DNA of 15,347 nt from Pseudomonadota bacterium (lineage in GTDB: Bacteria > Pseudomonadota > Gammaproteobacteria > Burkholderiales > Rhodocyclaceae). Where the stretch lies: positions 1-15,347 of the forward strand of contig JAJZPJ010000048.1 in the NCBI GenBank assembly GCA_021811225.1. The letters are read 5' to 3'. The notes under the pieces were generated by a model. The model saw nothing but the letters and a program-made list of their open reading frames with translations. It was not told the origin of the DNA and did no database searches. The position numbers were made by a program, and so were the translations under genes. Of this stretch, positions 6,291 through 15,222 are shown one piece after another. Every line of letters begins with the position of its first letter. The stretch's first letter is position 1.

Positions 6291-7946
6291 ATGGATAGGA
6301 TCTGGCTCAAGAGCTACCCGGCGGGCATTCCCGCCGATATCGACGTCGATGAATTCGCCTCCCTCGGCGCCCTGTTCGAGAACAGCGCCGGTCAGTTCGG
6401 TTCCAGAACCGCCTACATCAACATGGACAAGGCGGTCAGTTATGCCGAACTGGATCGTCTGACGCGCGACTTCGCCGCTTACTGCCAGTCGGTGCTGGGG
6501 CTCAAGCGGGGCGCGCGCATCGCGGTGATGATGCCCAACGTGCTGCAGTACCCGATTTGCATCTTCGGGGCGCTGCGCGCCGGACTCACCGTGGTCAATT
6601 GCAACCCGCTGTACACGCCGCGCGAACTCGAGCACCAGCTCAACGATTCGGGCGCGGAAGCGATCGTCGTCGTCGAGAACTTCGCCCACGTCTTGCAGGA
6701 GGTTTTGTCCAGGACCGGGGTCAAGCATATCGTGGTCACCGGCCTGGGCGACATGCTCGGCACGGTGAAGGGCGGCCTGGTCAATTTCGTCGTCAGGCAC
6801 GTCAAGAAGCTGGTGCCGGCCTTTTCCCTGCCGCAGGCGACAGGCTTCAAGACGGCGCTCTCCCGCGGCGCCGCGGCGGCTTTCACGCCGGTTGCGGTCA
6901 ATCACGACGACATCGCCTTTCTGCAATATACCGGCGGCACCACCGGCGTCGCCAAGGGCGCGATGCTGAGCCACGGCAACATCATCGCCAATCTGCAGCA
7001 GGCGCACGCCTGGTTGAAGCCCTATCTCGCCGAGGGCAGGGAAATCATCATCACCGCGCTGCCCCTCTATCATATCTTCGCCCTGACCGCGAATTGCCTG
7101 ACCTTCCTCAAGATCGGCGCGACCAACGTGCTGATCACCAACCCGCGCGACATCCCGGGCTTCGTCAAGGAACTGGCGAAATATCCGTTCACCACCATCA
7201 CCGGCGTCAATACCCTGTTCAACGCCCTGCTCAACGATCCGGGCTTCGCCAAGCTCGATTTCAGCAAGCTCAACGTCTCGCTGGGCGGCGGCATGGCGGT
7301 GCAAAGAGCGGTGGCCGAAAAGTGGAAGCAGGTGACCGGCAACACGCTGATCGAGGCTTACGGCCTGACCGAGACCTCGCCGGCGGTGACCATCAATCCG
7401 CTCAATCTGGCCGCCTACAACGGCTCGATCGGCCTGCCCGTGCCGTCTACCGAAGTGGCGATCCGGGACGACGAGGGCCGCGATCTGGCCCTGGGCGAGG
7501 CGGGCGAGCTGTGCGTGCGCGGTCCGCAGGTGATGAAGGGCTACTGGAACCGGCCCGACGAGACGGCCAAGGTGATCATGGCCGACGGCTTCCTGCGCAC
7601 CGGCGACGTCGCGGTGATCGACGAGAAGGGCTTCATCCGCATCGTCGACCGCAAGAAGGACATGATCCTGGTCTCCGGCTTCAACGTCTATCCGAACGAG
7701 ATCGAGGCGGTGGTGGCGATGCATCCGGGCGTGCTGGAGGTGGCCGCGGTCGGCGTCCCCGACGAGAAATCCGGCGAGGCGGTGAAGATCTTCGTCGTCA
7801 AGCGGGACGAGAGCCTGACCGCCGAGGCGCTGATCGCCTACTGCCGCGAGAACCTGACCGGCTACAAGGTGCCCCGGCAGGTGGAGTTCAGGAGCGAGCT
7901 GCCCAAAACCAACGTCGGCAAGATCCTGCGCCGCGCGCTGCGCTAG
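6291..7946 (+). CDS. fadD: Long-chain-fatty-acid-CoA ligase (FadD type)
   Basis: 551 residues with GGAGG four bases before the ATG. The AMP-binding motif is YTGGTTGVAKGAMLSHGN (residues about 213-230), followed by EAYGLTETSPAV, FLRTGDVAVIDEKGFIRI and DRKKDMILVSGFNVYPNEIE, the fatty-acyl-CoA synthetase signature in which the last part corresponds to the FACS motif. The lid lysine is Lys544 (NVGKILRR). The N-terminus MDRIWLKSYPAGIPADID is the form typical of proteobacterial FadD. It activates long-chain fatty acids at the inner membrane for beta-oxidation. It differs clearly from the ligase at 2126-3754. Its last codons overlap a weak hairpin. Confidence 0.92.
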   Translation: MDRIWLKSYPAGIPADIDVDEFASLGALFENSAGQFGSRTAYINMDKAVSYAELDRLTRDFAAYCQSVLGLKRGARIAVMMPNVLQYPICIFGALRAGLTVVNCNPLYTPRELEHQLNDSGAEAIVVVENFAHVLQEVLSRTGVKHIVVTGLGDMLGTVKGGLVNFVVRHVKKLVPAFSLPQATGFKTALSRGAAAAFTPVAVNHDDIAFLQYTGGTTGVAKGAMLSHGNIIANLQQAHAWLKPYLAEGREIIITALPLYHIFALTANCLTFLKIGATNVLITNPRDIPGFVKELAKYPFTTITGVNTLFNALLNDPGFAKLDFSKLNVSLGGGMAVQRAVAEKWKQVTGNTLIEAYGLTETSPAVTINPLNLAAYNGSIGLPVPSTEVAIRDDEGRDLALGEAGELCVRGPQVMKGYWNRPDETAKVIMADGFLRTGDVAVIDEKGFIRIVDRKKDMILVSGFNVYPNEIEAVVAMHPGVLEVAAVGVPDEKSGEAVKIFVVKRDESLTAEALIAYCRENLTGYKVPRQVEFRSELPKTNVGKILRRALR

Positions 7947-7960
7947 TGCGCGTTTTGTTT
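7934..7960 (+). terminator. Possible intrinsic terminator after fadD
   Basis: CGCGC (7934-7938) can pair with GCGCG (7948-7952), followed directly by TTTTGTTT. The stem is short and includes the fadD stop codon. The rest of the 61-base gap to the convergent gene shows nothing else. Confidence 0.3.
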
Positions 7961-8007
7961 CCGGTCGAATTCCGCAAACGATTACCGGCAGCCGCGAAGC
8001 TGAGGCG

Positions 8008-8474
8008 CTAGCTTGTTTCGGCCAGCGCGATCTCCCGGCGTTTGCCGAAGCCGGCCGAGTTGTCGATGAAGTAGAGGTGGGCCGGGCTCAGCCGGTACCA
8101 GCGCACCTTCGCCAGGGCCTGGACGATCGCCGCCGGCGCAGCTCCGATCCGTCCGACCAGCGGAAACTTCCCGCCGTAGAGCGCGCGCGCACGGGCCTCA
8201 TCCGTGCCCGACAGCAATTCGACCGTCCCTTCCAACTGGATGCCCTTGATCAGCCGCCAGTCGGCGTAGTCCTCCTGGATGGTCGCGGCGGCGCGCGCGT
8301 CGCGCTGCAGGTTGGCGCAGTGGCGGCTTTCGGGCGAGGACAGGAAGTACAGGGTGAAGCCGTCGTTGGCATAGAACACCGCCGCGGCCCAGGGGCCCTC
8401 TGCGCCGATGCTGGCCAGGGTCGCGACGCGGTGCGCGCGCAGGTAGTGGAGCGCCTGCGTGCGCGCTGCCGTCA

Positions 8475-8475
<1 letters not shown>
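8008..8475 (-). CDS. Pyridoxamine 5'-phosphate oxidase-like flavin-binding protein
   Basis: 155 residues. The N-terminal part (ALHYLRAHRVATLASIGAEG and PWAAAVFYANDGFTLYFLSS) and the middle (HCANLQRDARAAATIQ, then LIKGIQLEGTVELL) are the typical strands of the split beta-barrel PPOX family, which bind FMN or sometimes F420 or haem. The C-terminal YRLSPAHLYFIDNSAGFGKR is also family-like. The ATG overlaps the stop of the regulator gene by one base (TGATG), so translation is coupled to the phenol sensor. The reaction is not predictable; small PPOX proteins include flavin reductases and heme-binding proteins. Coupling to a regulator of UbiD-dependent carboxylation, which needs a prenylated flavin, makes a flavin-linked accessory role possible but unproven. 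Confidence 0.8.
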
Positions 8476-10214
<1,739 letters not shown>

Positions 10215-10238
10215 CTTGCCTTCTCCTCCAAAACATTG

Positions 10239-10280
10239 TTTGTAGGCGCCGCAAAATGCGGCCGCATTGATCGACGTCAA
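10239..10280 (-). promoter_or_regulatory. Candidate FNR/Anr-type promoter of the regulator gene
   Basis: On the minus strand TTGAC-GTCG-ATCAA (10280-10267) matches the FNR box TTGAT-N4-ATCAA at 9 of 10 positions. A -10 of TACAAA (10244-10239) would start transcription near 10232, which puts the box centre at exactly -41.5, the class II activation position. The leader would be about 18 bases and includes GGAGG and AAGG. No -35 is needed in such a promoter and none is seen at the right distance. Confidence 0.45.
10255..10268. repeat. Perfect 14-bp palindrome in the regulator promoter
   Basis: AATGCGGCCGCATT is an exact palindrome. It lies between the candidate FNR box (overlapping it by two bases) and the -10 of the regulator gene, where a repressor could bind. 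Confidence 0.35.
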
Positions 10281-10341
10281 ACGAAGCGGTTTTAGCCGCG
10301 ATCGAGCGCGGCGGGTGCGCGGCAATGCCGCTCGCCGACAG

Positions 10342-10357
10342 TTGACCAAATGATCAA
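10342..10357. promoter_or_regulatory. Upstream activating sequence 1 for the XylR/DmpR-type activator
   Basis: TTGACCAAATGATCAA fits the remembered consensus TTGATCAATTGATCAA of XylR/DmpR sites at 14 of 16 bases. Its centre is about 200 bases before the predicted start of the ppsA transcript, a usual place for an enhancer site. Confidence 0.75.
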
Positions 10358-10382
10358 TTCGCGCGTCCAGCGCGCAGCGATA

Positions 10383-10398
10383 GTCACGATTTGATCAA
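10383..10398. promoter_or_regulatory. Upstream activating sequence 2 (one strong half-site)
   Basis: GTCACGATTTGATCAA has a perfect right half (TTGATCAA) and a degenerate left half. It lies 41 bases, about four helical turns, from the first site, so two activator dimers would bind the same DNA face. The stretch from here to 10523 also holds a 7-bp inverted repeat (GAGAGCG 10456-10462, CGCTCTC 10474-10480) and no gene. Confidence 0.6.
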
Positions 10399-10523
10399 GC
10401 GTCGATTTCCCGGGCGATCTCGGTCGGCGCCGCGACGGCTCTTCTCGAATTCCCGGAGAGCGGCACCGGCGGGCGCTCTCGGCGCGTCATCAGCGCCGTT
10501 TGTTGCCGTGCACCAAGCGCTGC

Positions 10524-10540
10524 TGGCACAGCGCCTGCAT
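10524..10540 (+). promoter_or_regulatory. Sigma54 (-24/-12) promoter of the phenylphosphate operon
   Basis: TGGCAC-AGCGC-CTGCAT matches TGGCAC-N5-TTGCAT except for one base in the -12 element; the GG and GC are separated by the required 10 bases. Transcription would start near 10550, giving a leader of about 68 bases before ppsA. The regulator sites lie 125-180 bases upstream. No convincing IHF site was found between them. Confidence 0.75.
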
Positions 10541-10617
10541 AGCAGGGTGATGCAAAGCCCGGCGCACGCAAGGCTCGAAACCAGCAGCCATCCATCCCAC
10601 ACAGGAGGAGACACGCA

Positions 10618-12453
10618 ATGAAATTTCCGAATCCGCACGAGGTCAAGGCCAAGACCATCCCCGGCACCGAAGGCTGGGAAAGAATGTATCCCTACCAGTA
10701 CCAGTTCGTCAGCGACGACCCGGTGCGGAATCAGTACGAGAAGGACACCTTCTGGTTCGCCGACGGCCTGCACTATCCAGAGCCGCTCTATCCCTTCGAC
10801 ACGATCTGGGACGAGGCCTGGTATCTGGCGCTGTCCCAGTACAACAACCGGATCTTCATGGTGCCGCCGGTGCGCGGCGTGGACCACCGGATCATCAACG
10901 GCTACGTCTATATCTCGCCGGTGCCGGTGAAGGACCCGGAGGAGATCGGCAAGCGGGTGCCGCACTTCATGGAGCGGGCCGGCTACTACTTCAAGAACTG
11001 GGATGCGCTGGAAGCCAAGTGGACGGTGAAGATGGAAGCCGCGATCCGCGAGCTGGAAGCGCTGCAGATCCCGAAGCTGCCCGAGATGGAAGACCTGAGC
11101 GTGGTCACCGACGCCATCGGCGAGTCCCAGGGCTACCACCTGCTGAAGAGCTACGATGACCTGATCAACCTCGGCATCAAGTGCTGGCAGTACCACTTCG
11201 AGTTCCTGAACCTGGGCTACGCCGCCTATGTCTTCTTCCTCGACTTCGTGCAGAAGCTGTTCCCGAGCATACCGCCGCAGCGCGTCACGCAAATGATCGC
11301 CGGCGTCGATGTGATCATGTACCGGCCCGACGAGGAACTGAAGAAGCTGGCGAAGCTGGCGGTCGAGCTGGGCGTAGACGGAACGCTCACCAGCAGCCCG
11401 GCGTGGACCCAGGTGGCGGCGGCGCTGGCAGCCAGCGCCAAGGGCAAACAGTGGCTGGCGGCCCTGGACGCCGCGCGCGAGCCCTGGTTCAACGTGTCCA
11501 CCGGCACCGGCTGGTTCCACCACGATCGTTCCTGGAACGACCAGATGGACGTGCCGCTCTCGGGCATCGCCACCTACATCGGCAAGATCAAGCAGGGCGT
11601 GTCGATCGAGCGCCCGACCGAGAAGGTGCGCGCCGAGCGCGACCGGATCATCGCCGAGTATCGCGGCCTGATCGACAAGGAGGAGGACCGCAAGCAGTTC
11701 GACGAATTGTTGGGCTGCGCCACGACGGTGTTTCCCTACGTCGAGAACCATCTATTCTACGTCGAGCACTGGTTCCACTCCTTGTTCTGGAACAAGATGC
11801 GCGAGGTCGGCGCGGTCATGAAGGAACACGGCATGATCGAGGAGGTCGAGGACATCTGGCTCTTGCGCCGCGACGAAATCAAGCAGGCGCTGTGGGACGT
11901 GGTCACCGCCTGGGCCACCGGGGTCACCCCGCGCGGCACCAAGGTCTGGCCCAAGGAGATCGTCTGGCGCAAGGGCGTGATGCAGAAGTTCAAGGAATGG
12001 AGCGCGCCGCCGGCCATCGGCACCGCCCCCGAGGTGATCCAGGAACCCTTCACCATCGTGCTCTGGGGCGTGACCAACAAGTCGCTGACCGACTGGTCGG
12101 CGGTGCAGGAGGTCAAGGACCCCGACAGCATCACCGAACTCAAGGGTTTCGCCGGCAGCCCCGGCATCGTCGAGGGCCGCGCCCGGGTGTGCAAGACGGT
12201 GGCGGAGGTGGGGCAACTGCAGGAAGGCGAGATCCTGGTGGCGCCGACCACTTCGCCCTCCTGGGCGCCGGCATTCGCCAAGATCAAGGCCTGCGTCACC
12301 GACGTCGGCGGGGTGATGAGCCACGCCGCGATCGTCTGCCGCGAGTATGGCCTGCCGGCGGTGGTCGGCACCGGCCACGCGACCAAGGTGATCAAGTCCG
12401 GGATGATGCTGCGCGTCGATGGCTCCTCCGGCGTCATCAATATCGTTCGCTAG
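10618..12453 (+). CDS. ppsA: Phenylphosphate synthase subunit 1 (PpsA, phosphohistidine-carrying subunit)
   Basis: 611 residues, AGGAGGAG seven bases before the ATG. The C-terminal about 85 residues (ELKGFAGSPGIVEGRARVCK to the end) are the swivelling PEP-utiliser domain, with the phosphorylated histidine in VGGVMSHAAIVCREYGLPAV. By position this is His569, the same number I recall for the catalytic histidine of the Thauera aromatica protein. The N-terminal about 480 residues (EGWERMYPYQYQF, DTFWFADGLHYPEPLYPFDT, RGVDHRIINGY) are specific to this family and presumably bind phenol. With PpsB it uses ATP to phosphorylate phenol to phenylphosphate in the cytoplasm. First gene after the sigma54 promoter. 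The TIM-barrel PEP domain of true PEP synthase is absent, which excludes a housekeeping PpsA. Confidence 0.9.
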   Translation: MKFPNPHEVKAKTIPGTEGWERMYPYQYQFVSDDPVRNQYEKDTFWFADGLHYPEPLYPFDTIWDEAWYLALSQYNNRIFMVPPVRGVDHRIINGYVYISPVPVKDPEEIGKRVPHFMERAGYYFKNWDALEAKWTVKMEAAIRELEALQIPKLPEMEDLSVVTDAIGESQGYHLLKSYDDLINLGIKCWQYHFEFLNLGYAAYVFFLDFVQKLFPSIPPQRVTQMIAGVDVIMYRPDEELKKLAKLAVELGVDGTLTSSPAWTQVAAALAASAKGKQWLAALDAAREPWFNVSTGTGWFHHDRSWNDQMDVPLSGIATYIGKIKQGVSIERPTEKVRAERDRIIAEYRGLIDKEEDRKQFDELLGCATTVFPYVENHLFYVEHWFHSLFWNKMREVGAVMKEHGMIEEVEDIWLLRRDEIKQALWDVVTAWATGVTPRGTKVWPKEIVWRKGVMQKFKEWSAPPAIGTAPEVIQEPFTIVLWGVTNKSLTDWSAVQEVKDPDSITELKGFAGSPGIVEGRARVCKTVAEVGQLQEGEILVAPTTSPSWAPAFAKIKACVTDVGGVMSHAAIVCREYGLPAVVGTGHATKVIKSGMMLRVDGSSGVINIVR

Positions 12454-12472
12454 CGCTACGGAGGGTGCGGTC

Positions 12473-13600
12473 ATGGACAGTGCAGCGGTGAGGTTTGGCG
12501 GCGGGGCGGAGGGCGCAGCGAAGGCGGGTCCGCCGCTGCTCTGCTGGTTCGAGCAATGCCGGAGCGAATCGGTGCCGCTGGTCGGGGGCAAGTGCGCTTC
12601 GCTGGGCGAGCTGATCAACGCCGGGGTGCGGGTGCCGCCCGGCTTCGCCCTGACCACCGAGGGTTATCGCCGCTTCATGGCCGAAGCGGGCATCGACCGG
12701 GAATTGAAGCGCTTGCTCGACCGTCTCGACTGCCAGGACATGGAGGCGCTGGAGAACGCCAGCGCCTCCATCCGCGCGGCGATCGAGGCGCAGCCCTTCT
12801 CCGCCGAGATGGAGGATCTGGTGGCCGAGAACTATCGCCGGCTGTCGCTGCGCTGCGGCGTGCCGGCGGTGCCGGTGGCGGTGCGCTCCAGCGCCACCGC
12901 CGAGGATCTGCCCGGCGCCAGCTTCGCCGGGCAGCAGGACACCTATCTGTGGATCCGCGGCACCGACGAGGTGCTCGCGCACATGCGCCGCTGCATCTCC
13001 AGCCTGTACACCGGCCGGGCCATCGCCTACCGGGCCAACCGCGGCTACGACGACGAGCAGATGGCGATCAGCGTCGGGGTGCAGAAGATGTCCAACTCCT
13101 ACACCGCCGGAGTGATGTTCACCATCCACCCGGCCAACGGCGACCGCTCGGTGATCGTCATCGATTCCAGCTTCGGCTTCGGCGAAGCGGTGGTCTCGGG
13201 CGAGGTGACGCCGGATAACTTCGTGGTGAACAAGGTGACCCTGGACATCATCGACCGGACCGTCTCGCGCAAGGAGGTCTGCTACACGGTCGATCTCCAG
13301 ACCCAGGTGTCCCGGGCGATGGAGGTGCCGATCGAGCGGCAGACGGTGCAGTCCCTGATCGACGACGAGATCACCGAGCTGGCCTGGATGGGCAAGCAGA
13401 TCGAGAAGCACTACGGCCGTCCGATGGACATCGAATGGGCGGTGGATAAGGACCTGCCCTCAGGCGGCAACATCTTCATCCTGCAGGCCCGTCCCGAGAC
13501 GGTGTGGAGCGAAAAGCGACAGGCCCCGATCGCCAATCCCGGCGCCTCGGCGATGGATTACATCCTGTCCGGCATGCTCGCGGGCAAGAGAGTGACATGA
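12473..13600 (+). CDS. ppsB: Phenylphosphate synthase subunit 2 (PpsB, ATP-binding subunit)
   Basis: 375 residues from the ATG at 12473 with GGAGGG before it; an in-frame ATG at 12419 lies inside ppsA and lacks a ribosome site. It corresponds to the N-terminal ATP-grasp domain of PEP synthase/pyruvate phosphate dikinase: VPLVGGKCASLGELINAGV near residue 35, RSSATAEDLPGASFAGQQ (138-155), GVMFTIHPANGD and DSSFGFGEAVVSGEVTPD in the middle, and DIEWAVD plus FILQARPETVWS at the end. It phosphorylates the histidine of PpsA with the beta-phosphate of ATP, releasing AMP and phosphate, as known for the Thauera enzyme. The gap to ppsA is 19 bases. The usual next gene, ppsC (CBS-domain stimulating subunit), is not found here. 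Confidence 0.88.
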   Translation: MDSAAVRFGGGAEGAAKAGPPLLCWFEQCRSESVPLVGGKCASLGELINAGVRVPPGFALTTEGYRRFMAEAGIDRELKRLLDRLDCQDMEALENASASIRAAIEAQPFSAEMEDLVAENYRRLSLRCGVPAVPVAVRSSATAEDLPGASFAGQQDTYLWIRGTDEVLAHMRRCISSLYTGRAIAYRANRGYDDEQMAISVGVQKMSNSYTAGVMFTIHPANGDRSVIVIDSSFGFGEAVVSGEVTPDNFVVNKVTLDIIDRTVSRKEVCYTVDLQTQVSRAMEVPIERQTVQSLIDDEITELAWMGKQIEKHYGRPMDIEWAVDKDLPSGGNIFILQARPETVWSEKRQAPIANPGASAMDYILSGMLAGKRVT

Positions 13601-13643
13601 ACGGTTCGGCAGCAGTTTTTTTAAATACCCTTATGGAGACAAC

Positions 13644-15155
13644 ATGAAAGCGCCTGCAAAAGTAAAACCCATCAACGACCTGCGCAGCTACATCGCCGCC
13701 CTCGAGGCGAACGGCGTATTGAGCCGCGTCAAGACCGAGGTGGATTGGAAGTACGAGTTGTGCCACGTCTCGAAGGTGAATGAGGAACAGAAGGGCCCGG
13801 CCCTGCTCTACGAGAACGTCAAGGGCTACGACATCCCGGTGTTCACCAGCGCCTTCACCACGCCGCAGCGGATCGCCATCTGCCTGGAGCAGGACCCGTC
13901 GCTGTCGATGTGCCAGCTCTCCCGGAAGTGGATGGAGCTCACCACCAAGCAGATGATCAAGCCCAAGTTCGTCGACAAGCCGCCGGTGATGGAGAACGTC
14001 GTCGAGGGCGACGCGGTCGACCTCGACAAGTTTCCCTCGCCCTGGTTCTATCCCGACGACGGCGGCCGTTTCTTCGGCACCTCCGCCTTCATGGTGACCC
14101 AGGATCCCGATACCGGCTGGACCAACCTGGGCACCTATCGCGCCCAGGTGCTGGGCAAGAACATCCTCGGCTCGCAGATCATCAAGGGCAAGCACGGCGA
14201 CATGCACATGAAGAAGTACCAGGCGCGCGGCGAGCTGATGCCCGCCGCCTACGTGGTCGGCTGCGATCCGGTGCTGTTCCTGGCCAGCTCCACCCTGGTC
14301 AGCGCCCAGACCGACGAGTACGACGTCGCCGGCTCGCTGCGCGGCCGGCCGGTGGAGGTGTTCAAGTCGGATCTCACCGGTCTCACCTATCCGGCCAACG
14401 CCGAGATCATCGCCGAGGGCTTCATCGACCCCAACGAGTTGATGGACGAGGGACCGTTCGGCGAATACACCGGCTACTACTCGGGCAACAAGGGCAAGGA
14501 CTATCCCAAGCCGGTGCTGCGGGTCAAGCGCATCCTCTACCGCAACAAGCCGATCTTCTGGGCGACCACGGTGGGCAAGCCGATCAACGACATCCACATG
14601 ATCCAGTCCTTGAACCGCACCGCGACGCTGTGGCACGACCTGGAGACCATGAAGGTGCCCGGCATCCAGAGCGTCTACTTCCCGGCCGCGGCCACCGGCC
14701 GCTTCTGGGTCATCGTCTCGGTGCGCCAGATGTATCCGGGACACTCCAATCACGTCGCCGACGCGGTGCTCGGCAGCACCACCGGGCACTACGGCGTCAA
14801 GGGCGTGATCGTGGTCGACCACGACATCGCCGCCGACGACATGGACCGCGTCTGGTGGGCGCTGGCCACCCGCTTCGATCCCAAGCGCTCGGCCCAGATC
14901 ATCGACCGCGGCCGCTCGACGCCGCTCGATCCCGGTCTGCCGATCGAGGCGCGCGAGGTCGTCAGCCGGATCATCCTCGACGCCTGCACGCCCTTCGAGT
15001 GGGCCAACAAGCCCAACGAGATCTTCATGGACCGCGCCGTGCTGCAGAAGGTCTCGGATCGCTGGAACGAGTATGGCTTTACCGGCGCGAGCCCGGTGGC
15101 CGACATGATCGACCGGCTGACCCGGCCCGAAGTCAAGAAGTCGGCGAAGAAGTGA
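13644..15155 (+). CDS. UbiD-family carboxylase, probable phenylphosphate carboxylase subunit
   Basis: 503 residues, GGAG five bases before the ATG. UbiD hallmarks: NLGTYRAQ with Asn161 and Arg166 and His184 (KGKH), at the same spacing as the metal ligands Asn/His and catalytic Arg of fungal Fdc1; DEYDVAGSLRGRPVE near 225-240; ANAEIIAEGFIDPNE and DEGPFGEYTGYYSG (252-280) carrying the catalytic glutamates. These residues bind prenylated FMN and a divalent metal. In Thauera two such proteins (PpcA and PpcB, similar in size) form phenylphosphate carboxylase, which makes 4-hydroxybenzoate. Position directly behind ppsAB fits this role; which of the two subunits it is cannot be decided here. It lies 43 bases after ppsB, with a T7 run between them. 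Confidence 0.82.
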   Translation: MKAPAKVKPINDLRSYIAALEANGVLSRVKTEVDWKYELCHVSKVNEEQKGPALLYENVKGYDIPVFTSAFTTPQRIAICLEQDPSLSMCQLSRKWMELTTKQMIKPKFVDKPPVMENVVEGDAVDLDKFPSPWFYPDDGGRFFGTSAFMVTQDPDTGWTNLGTYRAQVLGKNILGSQIIKGKHGDMHMKKYQARGELMPAAYVVGCDPVLFLASSTLVSAQTDEYDVAGSLRGRPVEVFKSDLTGLTYPANAEIIAEGFIDPNELMDEGPFGEYTGYYSGNKGKDYPKPVLRVKRILYRNKPIFWATTVGKPINDIHMIQSLNRTATLWHDLETMKVPGIQSVYFPAAATGRFWVIVSVRQMYPGHSNHVADAVLGSTTGHYGVKGVIVVDHDIAADDMDRVWWALATRFDPKRSAQIIDRGRSTPLDPGLPIEAREVVSRIILDACTPFEWANKPNEIFMDRAVLQKVSDRWNEYGFTGASPVADMIDRLTRPEVKKSAKK

Positions 15156-15159
15156 TCGT

Positions 15160-15195
15160 CGCCGGCAGCCCGCCGGGATTGGCGGGCTGCCGGCG
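15160..15195 (+). other. Perfect 15-bp hairpin between the UbiD-type gene and the Tm-1-like gene
   Basis: CGCCGGCAGCCCGCC (15160-15174) and GGCGGGCTGCCGGCG (15181-15195) are exact inverted repeats around a 6-base loop. It follows the UbiD-type stop by 4 bases and ends 11 bases before the ribosome site of the next gene. There is no T run, so it may be an mRNA-stabilising or partly terminating element that lowers expression of downstream genes. Confidence 0.6.
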
Positions 15196-15222
15196 AGCGG
15201 CGCAATGGAGGATCTGTGCACC

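Noticed and set aside
6174..7724. 516-residue minus-strand frame opposite fadD
   Set aside because: Antisense shadow; fadD and fdxA on the plus strand have full sets of family motifs.
10358..10523. IHF-binding site between the activator sites and the -24/-12 promoter
   Set aside because: No stretch matches WATCAA-N4-TTR well enough; the closest (CATCAGCGCCGTTTG) fails at several positions.
10391..10621. 76-residue plus-strand frame in the regulator/ppsA intergenic region
   Set aside because: Arg/Ser/Ala-rich, no ribosome site, and it overlaps activator sites and the sigma54 promoter.
12437..13411. 324-residue minus-strand frame opposite ppsB
   Set aside because: Antisense shadow rich in His, Asp and Gly; the plus strand carries the PEP-synthase-type ATP-binding motifs.
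13601..13643. Possible intrinsic terminator after ppsB
   Set aside because: The T7 run has no stable hairpin before it, and the next gene has a close ribosome site on the same strand.
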